A stretch of 57,903 nucleotides of DNA from Allomyces macrogynus ATCC 38327. Taxonomy: Eukaryota; Blastocladiomycota; Blastocladiomycetes; Blastocladiales; Blastocladiaceae. This document shows positions 10,210 to 22,109 of this stretch, piece after piece; positions within the stretch are counted from its first letter, which is position 1, and each line of letters begins with the position of its first letter. A program made the position numbers and the translations under genes. The stretch is taken from assembly GCA_000151295.1 (NCBI GenBank), contig GG745343.1:227918-285820 (forward strand), written 5' to 3'. The notes beneath the pieces were generated by a model. That model worked only from the letters and a program-made list of their open reading frames with translations, was not told the origin of the DNA and did no database searches.

Positions 10210-11685
10210 ATGACCGGCATGACCAACAACAATGATGCGCCGATTCTGGCTCATTGCCACCTCGAGGACACGACCGACCGGCTGGTCGTCAAGGAGATCC
10301 TGTTCCTCGGCACGGGCAAGTGTTTCCGCCAGCAAGCTCGCCCCATCGTCGGCGTGCCAAGTTGACCGCGATGGCTTTCATGACAGGCACATCTGGATGC
10401 ATTCCAAACGTGCGCTGCATTGTCAACGCCAACTCGGGGTGCCTGGTGTGCCCCAGCGCAGGCCGCGACCCGCGGTCCCGCGATCGCCGCCGCAACACGT
10501 CTCTGCTCGTCCGCATCGCGCGCCAAAGCGTGACCGAGCCGGATCAGTACAAGTACGGGCACCGCTTCGCGATGATTTTGTTCGAAGAAACTTGTTCTGA
10601 CGCTTGATCCCTTCAGAAACATCCTCATTGACGCCGGCAAATCCTTTTACGAGGCGACGCTGCAGTGGTTCCCGGAGTACGGCATCAAGCGCATCGATGC
10701 CGTCATTCTGACGCACCCACACGCAGACGCTAGTCTCGGTACGACATCTCGCCCATTGTCCACACAAATACTGTGCTGCGGCTCATCAAAGTCACTAATC
10801 TCGGGCCTAGGCATCGACGACCTGCGCGCATGGACGCAGTACCCGGATCTCAAGCTCACGGGCGTGCCCGTCTACCTTTCTGTCGACACGATGGCGACCG
10901 TCGCGCAAGTGTTCCCCTACTGCGTCGAAACGTCTCGGGCAACGGGCGGCGGTCTGGTGCCGTCGCTGTCGTTTCACCAGTTTGACGACAACACGGATGC
11001 GTTTGTCGTGTGCGGCATGCCGTTTGTGCCCTTGAAGGTCGAGCATGGGTCGCATCGAAACGGTGATCCGTTCTACTGCTATGGGTTCCGGTACGGGCGC
11101 GCCTATTGATGGATGGTCGCGTGTGCGCTTTGTCGTTTTCACACCGTGTGCGCATTCCATTCCCAGGTTCGACGATATCGTCTACGTGTCCGACTGCTCC
11201 AAGATCCCGCCCGTGACCGCCGCCAAGATGCACCACTCCAAGCTCATGGTCATGGACGGGCTGCGACGTGCGTACTTTGCCGCAATGGTCATGCCGACTT
11301 TCCACTCCTCACCACCCCGAGCAACCATCTAGCAAAGCCCTACGCGAGCCACTTTTCCATTGGCCAGGCGCTCACGGCCATGGTCGACTTCCAAGTGCCC
11401 GTCGGTCTCGTCACGGGCTTTTCGCACACGCTGAAGCACACCGAAATTGTTGATGTTGCGGAACGGTATTGGACCACGGGCCATCTCGTTTTCCCGGGCG
11501 ACGTGCTTGAGCGCACGGCTAGCTACCAGTCGCTCAGCGAGCTCGATCACCACAATGCGGCCGCTGACGATGCGCATGCGCAGTGGGAGGCCAAGCGCGG
11601 CAAGGTCAGGAAGTTGATGCCGGCGTACGATGGGTTGCGCGTCCTCGTGTATCCGACCGTGAACCCGGCGACGATTTTGCCGTGA
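10210..11685 (+). CDS. metallo-beta-lactamase-fold phosphodiesterase (PhnP-like), six exons
   Basis: This is a predicted metal-dependent hydrolase of the metallo-beta-lactamase fold, closest in motif layout to the PhnP/cyclic phosphate phosphodiesterase group. Its substrate is unknown. Exons are 10210-10315, 10387-10552, 10617-10738, 10811-11090, 11167-11267 and 11333-11685. The first junction rebuilds [14 protein letters not shown], the typical N-terminal strand, and uses a GC-AG intron (donor GCAAGT). Exon 3 has NILIDAGKS and the metal motif THPHADA, followed across the intron by LGIDDLRAW. The HxHADA form, with Ala at the last position of the usual HxHxDH, is common in the eukaryotic branch of this group. 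Later motifs are [18 protein letters not shown], the [14 protein letters not shown] helix and [10 protein letters not shown]. An alternative start is the ATG at 10219. No signal peptide is present. Confidence 0.85.
10316..10386 (+). other. GC-AG intron
   Basis: This is intron 1 of the metallo-hydrolase gene (71 nt). It begins GCAAGT and ends ATGACAG. Splicing here joins LGTG to TSGCIP in frame; no GT donor nearby gives that motif. Confidence 0.75.
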
Positions 11686-12730
11686 GGGCACAGTGGGGTG
11701 GACTTGCAAAACGGAGTCGAATAGATGCTGCGTTCTTTGCTTTCGTCACGCCCATCTCCCTCAGGAGTGGTATTTACGGTGGAGCTCTCGCGGCGCCGCC
11801 AGCGCACAGTCTGGGCCTTTTTGTTTCCGATTTTGCTTGAGCGCCTGGAAATGCACTGTGTTCCTTCGCAACATCATCGCAACGAACCGCTGCGGCCCGT
11901 CCGGCCTTGAGCGTGCACGTCAGCGCCCATGCTCGCAGGAGAGATCCTCCAGACCCCGACGACTTCAAGTGGAGAGGAGACTGACGCGCGAGAAGTGTTG
12001 CATGCCGGATGAAAGTCTGGAAAAAGGGTGGCTTTGCTAACATGTGATTCTGACTCGCATTGTTTCAAGAAGAGCCTCTTCGCGCTTGTTTCATCATTCG
12101 CTCGTGGCGCAGATCGAATGACCGGGCGTAACCAGCGCCACATCGCCACGTCACATGTCACAAGTTGCCCCTACATCCCTCGCAATGCCGTCGAGTGCTT
12201 CGGCACCTCCCTTTGACCGATATTTTGCCTTCACGGAGCCCGACAGCCAGCAAACAGCCCCCGCACATCGTGCGGAGAGATTGCCGGGTGGACTCGATGC
12301 GCGCGCTTGCACCGGATGCACCGCACGACCGCGTGATTGACTTGCACCACCTCCGACCTCGCGCGCGCGTACCACCTCTCCACGGCAACGATGCGCGAAA
12401 CGTCGATCGCAAGCTGCAACCCTGCTCGTCCTCGCTGTCTTCCGGCACGCAAAAGGTCTCACCACGGGTCAGGTCGTGCCAAGCGGCCAGGCTTGGCGCT
12501 CGCGCACTCGCTCGCGCGCGACGCGCTGAATGCGATCCGTGAAGGCCATAAAGCTGTCAAAGGCGGCCCTGCATCGTCTGCTCCTCTCTACGCGCCAACC
12601 TGTACGCGCCGACGCACGCTCGCCCAAGGAGTCCGACCCAATCCGACCGGCTCTCTCGCAACCGTCGCTGTGGGCCCCACCGCCCCCTTCCTATAGACCG
12701 GGACTGCATAGATCGTGATAGACAACCACC
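11686..12730. other. intergenic; no gene recognised
   Basis: This is the spacer upstream of the subtilase. A TATA-like CTATAGA lies at about 12692-12698, some 35 nt before its ATG. Other open frames here are Arg/Ala-rich chance frames. Confidence 0.45.
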
Positions 12731-15700
12731 ATGGCCGCTCGCCGCTCGCGCTCGGCGCGGTGTGCCGCGCGCAAATCGTCCCTGCTCGCGCTGCTGCTTG
12801 TCGCGGCGCTGGCGTACATGGCCACGACCACTGAGGCCGCACTGCCCGCAGAAGTGATTCGCCGCGCGCGCAGGCACCGGTATCGTTCCCGGAAAGTACA
12901 TTGTGCAATTCGACGCCGAGCCCGCGATTCCGGACACGTCGAGCACGGCTGAGTCATTTGCGCCTGTGGCGGGCTCGCCCGCCGCCGCGCAAGCGCAGCA
13001 GGCCGACTTCAAGAACTTCCTCGCGACGCAGGGAATTCAGAAGAACGTTGCCGTCCAGCAGAGCTACTCGCACGTCTTCAACGGCGTCGCTGTCAAGGTC
13101 AACGATGAGGCGCACCTCGAGACGGTCGCCAAGGCCCCGGGCGTCAAGGCCGTCTACCCCGTCCTGTCGTACAAACGCCTGCCCGTGTTTGCGTCCAAGA
13201 CCGGCTCTAGCTCGCTGGGTGGCCTCGTCAAGCGCGACACGGCCGACGCTGCGGCCGCGGCCGCTGGCAGCGCGCACCCGAACCTGATCTACGCGCACAA
13301 CATGACGGGCGTCACGCAGCTGCACCAGAACTACGGGCTCACGGGCAAGGGGATCAAGGTAGGCATTCTCGACACGGGTACGTTCTTGAATTTTGATGTT
13401 GGAGAGTGGTGCAAGGTTTGATTTGTTACTGATCACGACGCGTTTTGCCGGCTGCCGGTAGGTATCGACTACCTCCGCCCGGCCTTTTGGGTTCCCGGCA
13501 AGCAGTGCAAGTCTTTCAAGGGCGATGCGTGTCGTGTCGTCGATGGCCAGGTGCGTTATCCAGCCCACTTCGTGCGACTCCTTTGCACCCTGTTCTGACC
13601 ATCCAACGCATGTCGATTCGCTTTTCCAGGACTTTGTCGGTGACGAGTACGACTCGAACTCGCCGCTGCACTCGACGCCCAAGCCAAGCCCCTCGCCCAT
13701 GGACTGCGCGGGCCACGGCACGCACTTGCCTGTTCGTCTCCACCTACTCGCCAACAGACGAATCGCCGACATGGACTGACCCGTCGTCCCTCCACCTCCA
13801 GGAATTGTCGACGGCAACTACGAAGGCGTTTTCCAGGTCGTTGCTCCCGATGTGACGTTCTACGCCGGACGCATCTTTGGGTGCTATGGATCGACCGCGA
13901 CTGACGTACGTCTGCTTCTTGCAGCTTCCGCTTGACCAAATCGAGAACCGATGCTCACTTGTTGTCCTCCTATCGAAATAGGTCATTTTTTCGGCGATTG
14001 AGGCCGGATACAAGGCAGGATGTACGATTTTAAACATGAGCTTGGGAGGAGGTCAAGCGTTCAAGGATTATCCGGACGCGCAAGTCATGGATAAGCTGTC
14101 CCGTCGAGGGCATCTTGTCGGATCAGCTCTCGGGAACGACGGCGACAAGGGCATCTTCCAGGAGTCATCGCCGGGCGTCGCGCGCAACGGTTTTGGCGTT
14201 GGGTCGTTTGACAACTTCAACCTGATGGTCGATAAGATGACGGCCAACGTTCCCGGCGGCCCGCTCTCGATTCCGGCCGGTTTCGACAACGACATCAAGG
14301 CCAAGTGGCCCAAGGCGGCGCTGCCGTTGAAGCGGTCGCCGAACCCGCCGACCGCGACCGACGACGGCTGCAACGCCTTCCCCGCGGACTACTTTACGGG
14401 CAAGGTTGCTCTCATCAAGCGCGGCTCATGCGATTTTGCGGTCAAGGCCAAGAACGCGATTGCTGCGGGCGCGTCGGGCGTCGTGATAAACAATAAGATG
14501 GCCGGCTGGTTCGTCGGCACGCTCAGCTCGCCCAACCTCGGCGTCCCCGTCGCATTCATCCAGCAGGCCGACGGCGAGACGCTCTACGCGCGCGCGTCAG
14601 ACGATGCCGCGGCGACGATCCTGTTCTCGGGCGACAAGATGACGATTGCGAACCCGACGGGCGGGCAGCCGTCTGACTTCTCGTCGTGGGGTCTTGACGC
14701 GACGCTCAAGATCAAGCCCGATATCGCTGCGCCCGGTGGCGAGATCCTGTCGGCGTGGCCCTTGACGCTCGCCGACAAGAGCGGTCTGAACACGATCTCG
14801 GGCACGTCCATGCCGACTCCGTACGTCGTGGGCTCGCTCGCGCTCTACCTCGAAAACTGGTTCGGCTTCGTCCACGGTCTCGGGCACGGCCACGGCGCCC
14901 GACCAGACCAAGACGACGGGCACTGGTTCGGCTACCGCCACCGCGACCACCGGTTCGGGTTCGCAGACGGCCACGGCCACGGCTACGGCCACAGCGACAG
15001 CGACGGGCACTGCGTCGGGCTCGGTGACGGTCACGGGCACCGCTTCGGGTTCGGCCACCACCACGGGTACCGCGACCGCGACGACGACCCAGTCGCCTGG
15101 CACCACGGTCATCCCTTGCCCGCCCTGCCCCGGCGGCACCAAGACGGTGATTATCGTTCAGCCGACTGCGACGGTTACGACGACGGTTGCGCCTTGCCCG
15201 GTCTGCCCCGGTGGCACCAAGACGGTCATCATTGTCCCGCCGACCGCGACGGTCACGCAGACGGTCACGCCGCAGCCGACCATGACCACGGTGCCGTGCA
15301 ACGTGTGCCCCGGCGGCATCAAGACGGTGATCATCATCCCGCCGGTTGGCACGCAGACTGACGTGTGCACCATCGAGCCGACGCACACGGTTGTGCCGTG
15401 CAAGGACGCCAACACGTGCCCGCCCAGCGGCTCGACGACCCAGGTGATTGTGCAGCCCACGGTCCCCGCCAGTCCGACGACCGCTGGCCCCGCCCCGACG
15501 GTCACGACCGAGCCGTGCGGCAAGTGCCCTGGTGGCGTCAAGACGATCATCATTGTGCCGCCTACGGGCACGCAGACGGCGCCCGCGACCGTCACGCCGA
15601 CCAACACGGTTGTCCCGTGCAACGAGTGCAGCGGCGGCGTCAAGACGGTGATTGTGATCCCGCCGCCGGCGCAGCCCACCACCGTCACGTCGACTGTGAC

Positions 15701-15896
15701 CGTGCCCGAGTCGCCCATCGAGACGAAGCCGGTGCCGGTCGCCACGACGCCCGCGCCCGTCCCCGTTGCCACGCAGCCCGCTGGCGACTCGTACGGCGAG
15801 CTCGAGGTGCCCGAGGAGCCGATTGCGACCAAGCCCAAGCGCTGCCACCGCAAGAAGAAGACGCAGCAGCGTCACTACACCATGGCCGCGTACTAG
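12731..15896 (+). CDS. secreted subtilisin-like serine protease with C-terminal Cys/Thr-rich repeats; frame-disrupted
   Basis: This is a subtilase (family S8) with an N-terminal signal peptide (SSLLALLLVAALAYMATTTEA) and an I9-type propeptide (GKYIVQFDAEP...VAVQQSYSHVFNGVAVKV). The catalytic Asp is in GIKVGILDTG, His in DCAGHGTH, the oxyanion Asn in SALGNDGDKG and Ser in SGTSMPTP. A PA domain (GKVALIKRGSCDFAVKAKNA) is inserted before the Ser. Introns are 13378-13461, 13551-13629, one ending at 13801, and 13906-13981. A Ser/Thr linker follows, then five or six repeats of the type PCxxCPGGxKTVIIVPPT, and a basic C-terminus ending at 15896. The reading frame breaks at three places: about 12855-12885, the donor after GHGTH at about 13731-13740, and an AAAA run at 14853-14856. 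Either sequence errors or a recent pseudogene would explain them. Secretion to the wall or medium is inferred. Confidence 0.8.
15114..15670 (+). repeat. tandem Cys-rich repeats in protease tail
   Basis: The encoded protein repeats a unit of about 30-40 residues with a CxxC(P/S)GG core followed by a VIIVPPT-like strand and Thr-rich linker. Units start near 15114, 15195, 15294, 15510 and 15615. A divergent unit at about 15400 has CKDANTCPPSG. Thr/Pro-rich linkers suggest O-glycosylation and wall association, as in fungal adhesin stalks. Confidence 0.65.
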
Positions 15897-17491
15897 AGCC
15901 GCGTCCGCATCGCGGGTTGTTTGTTGCTGAGTGTTGAGTGATTTGTGTGTGCTTGTTTTGCGCCGAGGATTTTCGATTGCATGCGAGGGCAAATGAATGT
16001 GCTTTTTGTTCCTCTTTTATTTACGCCGGGCTTGTCTCTTCAGTCAGGCCTTTGGGTCAGGCCTTTGGGTGTTCAAAGAGAGAAGATGCGTGCGCGCGCG
16101 CTCGCAGTCTTTCCTCGATGGATCTCGGCTCACCATTCTGAAGTGGGTGTGTTGTCTGCAGCTCACCCTTCCTGCACAAGTATGAGCTCTGAGGAGACCG
16201 CACAACGCACAACTTGATGTCCACCGCCAATGCATGTGGTTGGTGGCTTCTCCACCTGTTTTCGGTGCAGGCAAGTGCGGCACCGACTGATGACTTGAGA
16301 CCCACGGACAGGATTTAGGAGTGCAGAAAGATTTTGCCCAAACGGCTTTGGGTTTATGGCGCGATCATTGATTGCTCGTATCGGGCTGAATAATTCCACC
16401 TTGCGGTCAGCAGTTGTTTTTGGTCGTCAAATTGTGGGCTCATGGTTCTGCTGTACGACCAGCTTGTTGCCATCGCGATCTTGTTAGGTACTTGTTGTAC
16501 ATTTCAACGCGCGGCTAGCGTCGTCCGCACGGCTTGTCCTCATTGCCGCGCGGACCAGTCACCCACTACTTCATTTTCGGACCAGCCATGAACGGCCCGC
16601 GGAAGAACTCGCTATTCAGACCCATTGTTCCCCGGGCCGCGCCCTTTCTGAGCGCAACAATCATGATCCGGACCGTTGCATCGTGTTTCATGAGCTGAAG
16701 GGCGGAAGCGCGTGCTCTTCTTCCACGTCGTTCATGCAAGTTCCCACCAACCAGCAGGGCTGACGCGCAGCTGATCGCTCACAACGACGCGGATGCGCAT
16801 GCGGATGCGTCCAGCACGTCCATTTCATCGATTCCCACCCACCAGCTCACCACCTGTCTTCCCATTTCTCGCCTTGTTCTTCTCTCGCATGAATCCTGGT
16901 CCGTGGCACGCGCACGCGAAGTTGACGCGAGCGACTGAAGCGGAGCATAGCCGGGCGCAGCAGTCTCTTCTGGTCCTTGATGCGCCACGCTCATGTCTCC
17001 TGCTGGCTGCGACCGACCTCTGCTTTCGCAGCTGTCGGCCGGCCTCCGCTGGCCCACAGCGCTGGGACCAACGTCCGATCAAGGATGAGCATGTCAGCCG
17101 CGGGCCGGTGCGCGAATGCGTGTGAAACGGCCTCCCTCCGCTGCGCAGCGCTAAAGTGGATTTCCTGATGAAAATTGGTCATTTCGCACGAGCAAGAGCA
17201 AGAGCAAGAGCAAGAGCGGGTGAGATGGCCACTTGGGCGACATGCTTTGGCTCGATTGCGTGGACACGCGCGCGCGCAGGGCAGAGCACAGGACGAAGGC
17301 CATGCGCAACGGCCCGCTCAAGGATCGACCGGCGCACTGGCGCGACGCGCTGATGAACTGACGGGGAGCTCGTCTCGAAGCATGCGCCCACGTTGCTCGC
17401 GCGATCCACGACGCAACACAATGCAACACGATGCGACGCTGAGCACGATCCGACGCGTGTTAGCGCGCGGCACCCTCTCCACCCGGCGATG
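15897..17491. other. intergenic; no gene recognised
   Basis: No coding signal was identified. It contains a perfect 13-nt tandem duplication, GTCAGGCCTTTGG twice, near 16043-16068. A short AGCAAG microsatellite lies near 17187-17217. Confidence 0.5.
17187..17217 (+). repeat. AGCAAG hexamer microsatellite
   Basis: About five tandem AGCAAG units lie about 370 nt upstream of Gln-rich gene A. No function can be read from them. Confidence 0.7.
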
Positions 17492-17500
17492 GTATAAATA
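17492..17500 (+). promoter_or_regulatory. TATA box of Gln-rich gene A
   Basis: TATAAATA in a GC-rich context lies 95 nt before the ATG at 17587. Genes B, C, D and E have TATA-like elements at nearly the same distance. Confidence 0.65.
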
Positions 17501-17586
17501 CGGGCGGCGCCCGTCGTCGAGGGCTCCGCATTGAGTCGCGTCGCCTTCGTTGCACCCTCGCATTGACCAGACCCTCCACCACCACC

Positions 17587-18338
17587 ATGACGGCCGCCGC
17601 TCAAGTCCAGTCGCAGTACCAGTCGCAGTGGGGCCACGATGCCGGGTACCAGGCGCAGTCCCAGAGCCAGGCGCAGTACCAGTCGGGCGATCACGGCGCG
17701 CAAGCGCAGTACCAGTCGCAGAGCCAGTACCAGTCGGGCCACGGCGACGGCGTGCAGGCGCAGTCGCAGGCGCAGATCCAGATTGGCGACGGCGGCGCGC
17801 AGGCGCAGTACCAGAGCCAGTACCAGTCGCAGTGGGGCCACGACGCGGGTTACCAGGCGCAATCGCAAGCGCAGTTCCAGTCAGGCCACGGCGGCCACAA
17901 CTCGACCGACCAGTTCCAGGTCCAGGTGCGCTGATTCGAATGTGATAACTCATCTCGCGGGCTCATGAACAAGACTCACCACCCTTTCCCGTCGTGTTCT
18001 TGCGCATCTAGAGCCAGTCGCAGTCGCAGTGGGGTCACGACGGCGGGTACCAAGCCCAGTCGCAGTACCAGTCGCAGTCGCAGTACGATCACGGCCACGG
18101 CCATGGCGACGTGTTCCAGGCACAAGCACAATCGCAGTCGCAGTGGGGCCACGGCGGCGACGCGTTCCAGTCGCAGTCGCAGTACCAGTCGCAGTACGAC
18201 CATGGTCACGGCCATGGCGACGTGTTCCAGGCTCAAGCGCAGTCGCAGACGCAGTATGGCCACGACGGCGGGTACCAGGCGCAGCACCAGGACCAGTCGC
18301 AGTACGTCATCGACCATGGCCACTCCGGCTGCTTTTAA
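17587..18338 (+). CDS. Gln/Ser/Tyr/Gly/His low-complexity protein, family member A
   Basis: Exons are 17587-17925 and 18012-18338, with an 86-nt phase-0 GT-AG intron, giving 221 aa. The protein is built from short repeats such as QSQYQSGHGD, QSQWGHDAGYQAQ and HGHGHGDVFQAQ. The first exon ends with the family signature GGHNSTDQFQVQ, directly before the intron. The C-terminus is GYQAQHQDQSQ then VIDHGHSGCF. In the translated protein I see no Lys, Arg, Leu, Pro or Glu. There is no signal peptide and no membrane segment. The composition is prion-like (Gln, Tyr, Ser, Gly), as in FUS-type low-complexity domains. That resemblance is compositional only, and the function is unknown. Confidence 0.85.
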
Positions 18339-20424
18339 GTGGCCGGCGTCGCGCTTCAGCAACTGCTCGCTATCCGCGCGTCGTCAGTGCCATTTTGGTG
18401 CGGGGGCGACGCAAATGTCGGCACGTGGAAAGTGAGGCATCAGCAACATTGCGATTGTCGGCGATTGGTGACGAGTTTCAATCATCCCCATGCACACTCT
18501 GTGAATATTCAACCTCAATCTATAAGCGTCTTGCGCGGATTCTTTTTGCTTGTGGCACCGACGCTGGATTCCAACTTGAATTCGGATTGCTGATTAAAAT
18601 TAGCGGGAAACCGTGAAACGGGGGCTGCACAACCATCCTCAACGAAGTTTATACCTCGTCCAACAAGGAGCACCGCCTGACAGTCTGGGATAATTTGGCG
18701 GTGCCGGTGGTGCTGGCGGGTGCTGACACTCTGCTGCGATGGGTGTTGGAAGCAAGCAATCTCGAATCCTGCCTTGGCTGTACTTGTTCGCCAACTCATG
18801 CCTCCCATCCTTGGTCCACGTGGATATTGCTCCCAAAATACCCATTAACATCATGTCCCCATAGCGCAATGGGTTTGGGCCAATAATACGGCTGCGGAGG
18901 GGCCGCGGTGAGGGCCGTGTGCACCCTTGGAACCCAGGAGACAAGGAGCGCCTTGTTGGTGAGGCAAAATGGGGACTAAAGGGGGCTCGGCTGGCCCGCG
19001 TCTAGGAAGCCGACGCCCTTGTATGCCAGATGAGCTCTGCAGCGCAAAATCATGACATGAAAAGCGGGCGAGCTGTACTGGTAACAATGTGGGCGCCTGA
19101 AGCGGGCTGGCCTGGGACTCTGCCTTTTCAGGCTGCATCACGTGTGCACTCGGTTTGGTCAGCCATCACTTCCAATGATGTTGCATGCTGTGACGGCAAG
19201 CATCGCTTTTCGGTGAGCGCTGGGAACGTAAGCACGCTGTACGAGCATGGAAGGATCACGGCGGATGGAAAATTGCCCTGACTTGTCCTGCAAAACCGTC
19301 TCAAGGTGATGATGATGAAGCTCACGAAGATGACATCTCGAAAAAAGCGCTTGTTCACCAGGCAGCGCCCAGCCCGAGGATCGCCAGCCGACCGTTTCGC
19401 CCTGGAAATTGGCCGCGCCAAACCGTGAGCATCGCCGCCATATTGAGACCTGCGGCCGTCGTCTCGGCCGCGGACCGGCGCCGAAGTAAATCGGCGGGGA
19501 GTCTGCGCGGATCGGTGCGCTGTCGAGCACGGGGGTAGGTACCTTTGGCCGCGAGGTGTGAGCAAAGCTGAAATCGTGGTCAAATCGACTGGCATGTGGC
19601 GATCCCCCTTGGGAGTTATTCAACAATACACTCGGCGAGCGCCGCTGCTGATCGATCAGCGCCGCACTTTGGTTCCCCCTGGTGCCGCTTTCTGTTGCAG
19701 CACAAGGAAATAAGCGTCCGACGCGATCGAAACAAATGTGCCCGACTTTGATCGAGCCCCATTCTTCATCGGCTCCGAGCTGCTGCACTGTGCAAGCATG
19801 CTCTGTCATTTTTGCACAGCTGCCAGCGAGAAACTGCTGTTGGTGGATGGCCCGCATCGAGAATTTGTTTCATGGTGATGATGAATGATTTTGACGAGCG
19901 GCGGCGCCGCAGCGTACAAATGTGCCAACGCGACACCAGAGCTTGGGGAACGCCGTCTGCGCCTCCTGCTGGTCGTGCTGAAGCAAGCGTGGACGTCAAC
20001 GGAGGCGGCCGGCGCCATGAGGCTATGAGTACCTACGCGTGTCAGGCGAGCCGAGGGCTGTTGAAGATCGGGGGAGCACGGACCCCGCCACAAGGACGGG
20101 CGAACTCAAAAGCTCAGCCGGGCAAGAAGCACCTGACGCCTCCTTATGTGGCCTGAGCACGGCGACCTGGGTGCCTATGCCCATGCATGCTTTGACACGC
20201 GCAGCCGTTTCTTGACTTTCGGCGCGCACGCGCACGCTCGCGTCGGCACTTCATCTGCGGACCCGAAGGTGCGAGCCTTGCGCAACGGACGTGCGCAGCA
20301 CGCAACGGGCAGGCCGCATCACGCAGCTGCCACGCCGGCGCGACCGGTGCGCTTCTGCCCTCCCTGCCGGGCCGTTGAATGGCACGCGGTTTCGTTTCGA
20401 GCTCGGCACGGCGCGCGTATCGGG
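18339..20424. other. intergenic; no gene recognised
   Basis: This 2-kb spacer between Gln-rich genes A and B has lower GC than its flanks. No domain or splice pattern supports a gene in it. Confidence 0.45.
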
Positions 20425-20432
20425 TATAAAAG
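20425..20432 (+). promoter_or_regulatory. TATA box of Gln-rich gene B
   Basis: TATAAAAG lies 97 nt before the ATG at 20522, matching the spacing in genes A, D and E. Confidence 0.65.
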
Positions 20433-20521
20433 CCGGCAGGCCCACCGAGGTTTGGGTCCTCGTCAAATTGCATCGCATCTTCCAACTTGCAAGCCTTCTC
20501 CTTCTCCACCCACCCACCAAC

Positions 20522-21396
20522 ATGTCATCGTCGTACCAAAGCCAGTCGCAGGTGCGTGTGGAATCATCGGCGCGCAGCCGACTAGAATCAACGCGTGTCA
20601 CGATATTTACGCCTCCTGCGAACCTCGCACTCACTTGTCCACCGCGTTTTTTTTCGCGCTGTTGTTTGTTTGTGCTTTCTAGAGCCAGTACCAGTCGGGT
20701 CACGGCTCAGGCGTGCAGTCGCAGTCGCAATCGCAATACCAAAGCCAGTCGGGCCACGACGGCGCGCAGTACCAAGGGCAGAGCCAGAGTCAGTACCAAT
20801 CTGGCCACGGTTCGGGCTCGCAGTACCAAGGGCAATCGCAGTCGCAGTACGGCGATCATGGCGCGCAATACCAGGGTCAATCGCAGAGCCAGTCGCAGTG
20901 GGGCCATGGTCACGACGCCGGGTACCAGGCGCAATCGCAGAGCCAGTCGCAGTACCAGGCGGGCCATGGCGGGCACAACTCGGTCGACCAGTTCCAGGCG
21001 CAGGTACGCGTCGTGTCGCGTTGCTTTACTCTCTCCACCGGCCATTCTCCATCATTGATGCTCACCTTTGATCATTATTCTCGCGCGCGTTGATAGAGCC
21101 AGGCACAGTACAACCAGGGCGGTGACGCGTTCCAGTCGCAGGCGCAGTCGCAGTCGCAATGGGGCCACGGCGGCGATGCGTTCCAGTCCCAGGCACAATC
21201 GCAGTCGCAATACGGCCACAGTCACGGCGGCGACGCGTTCCAGGCGCAATCGCAGTCGCAGACGCAGTACGAGCATGGCCACCATGGCGGCGACGCGTTC
21301 CAGGCTCAATCGCAGGCGCAGTCGCAGTACCAGTCGGGACACGACCACGCCGGGTACCAGGCGCAGCACCAGGACCAGTCGCAGTTTTCGTTCTGA
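20522..21396 (+). CDS. Gln/Ser/Tyr/Gly/His low-complexity protein, family member B
   Basis: Exons are 20522-20551, 20683-21003 and 21097-21396, all joined in phase 0, giving 216 aa. The first exon codes only ten residues (MSSSYQSQSQ). Exon 2 ends with GHNSVDQFQAQ before its intron, as in the other members. Exon 3 starts SQAQYNQGGDAFQSQAQSQS and carries five GGDAFQ/GHDHAGYQ-type units. The C-terminus QHQDQSQFSF lacks the VIDH...GCF ending of the other members. Again there are no Lys, Arg, Leu or Pro residues; one Glu is seen. It differs from A by an extra N-terminal intron (131 nt). Confidence 0.85.
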
Positions 21397-21979
21397 ACAG
21401 CTGCGAGCTGACGTTTGCGTGCTCGCTGTGGCGCTCATGCGCGCGCGCGCGCGGTGACGCGCCGGTGGACGCGGCTGCAATGGCGTGAGCGCGCCCCTTT
21501 TTTGTGTTGACCCGCGCGTTTGTAATGTGGATCTTTTGGGCCGAGCGAGGTTGATTGAGCGTGGCAACAATGCCGAGCTGTTTCCTCGCTCTCCAGCCTA
21601 GGTCACATTCATGTCTTTTGTACCATACCTCGCAACATTGCTCATTCAATCAAAATCTCTGGTTTCCGCAACGTGTGCTGTCATTTTTTCTTTCTTTGAC
21701 TGGCAATCACGCGAGTGAAAATCAAAAGTATCAGCGGGCCAGCAGCTGTTGTGCTTCAAGTCAGAGCAAACTGGTTGACCAGATCTAATTTCATTGCAGT
21801 TCATACTTTCTGTCGACCGTATCACGCCCCGAGGCATCAGCGGTGCTCCGCTCTTCCTCAGTTGCCAAATATGCCGGACAGTACTCGTCGGTGCGTGTCA
21901 TCCCCCCAAAAGTGAGCCAAGCCCCTCCACTTTGCTCGCTCCACGGTACTAAATCTCAAGTCCTCTTCATCGACTCGGA
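21397..21979. other. intergenic; no gene recognised
   Basis: This is AT-richer than the flanking genes. No coding signal was found. Confidence 0.5.
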
Positions 21980-21988
21980 CATAAATAC
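21980..21988 (+). promoter_or_regulatory. TATA-like box upstream of the 22.1-kb gene
   Basis: CATAAATAC lies 130 nt before the ATG at 22110 and is followed by a pyrimidine-rich leader. This suggests that the gene is, or recently was, transcribed. Confidence 0.45.
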
Positions 21989-22109
21989 GGCTTGAATAGG
22001 CAACGATCTTTGCTCTCCAGAACAAGCACGCTGCGCGAGCGCTTCATCTTCTCCACTACCCCACGCGCACGTCGCGCTGTCGCATCGTCTCCAGCCAAGC
22101 AAGCCCAAG

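Noticed and set aside
14867..15361. His/Gly/Asp-rich extension of the subtilase frame
   Set aside because: This is the Thr-rich linker read in the wrong frame; the other frame gives a clean Ser/Thr stalk and the Cys repeats.
17187..17217. Candidate CRISPR-like or regulatory array
   Set aside because: Simple AGCAAG microsatellite with no spacers, in a eukaryotic genome.
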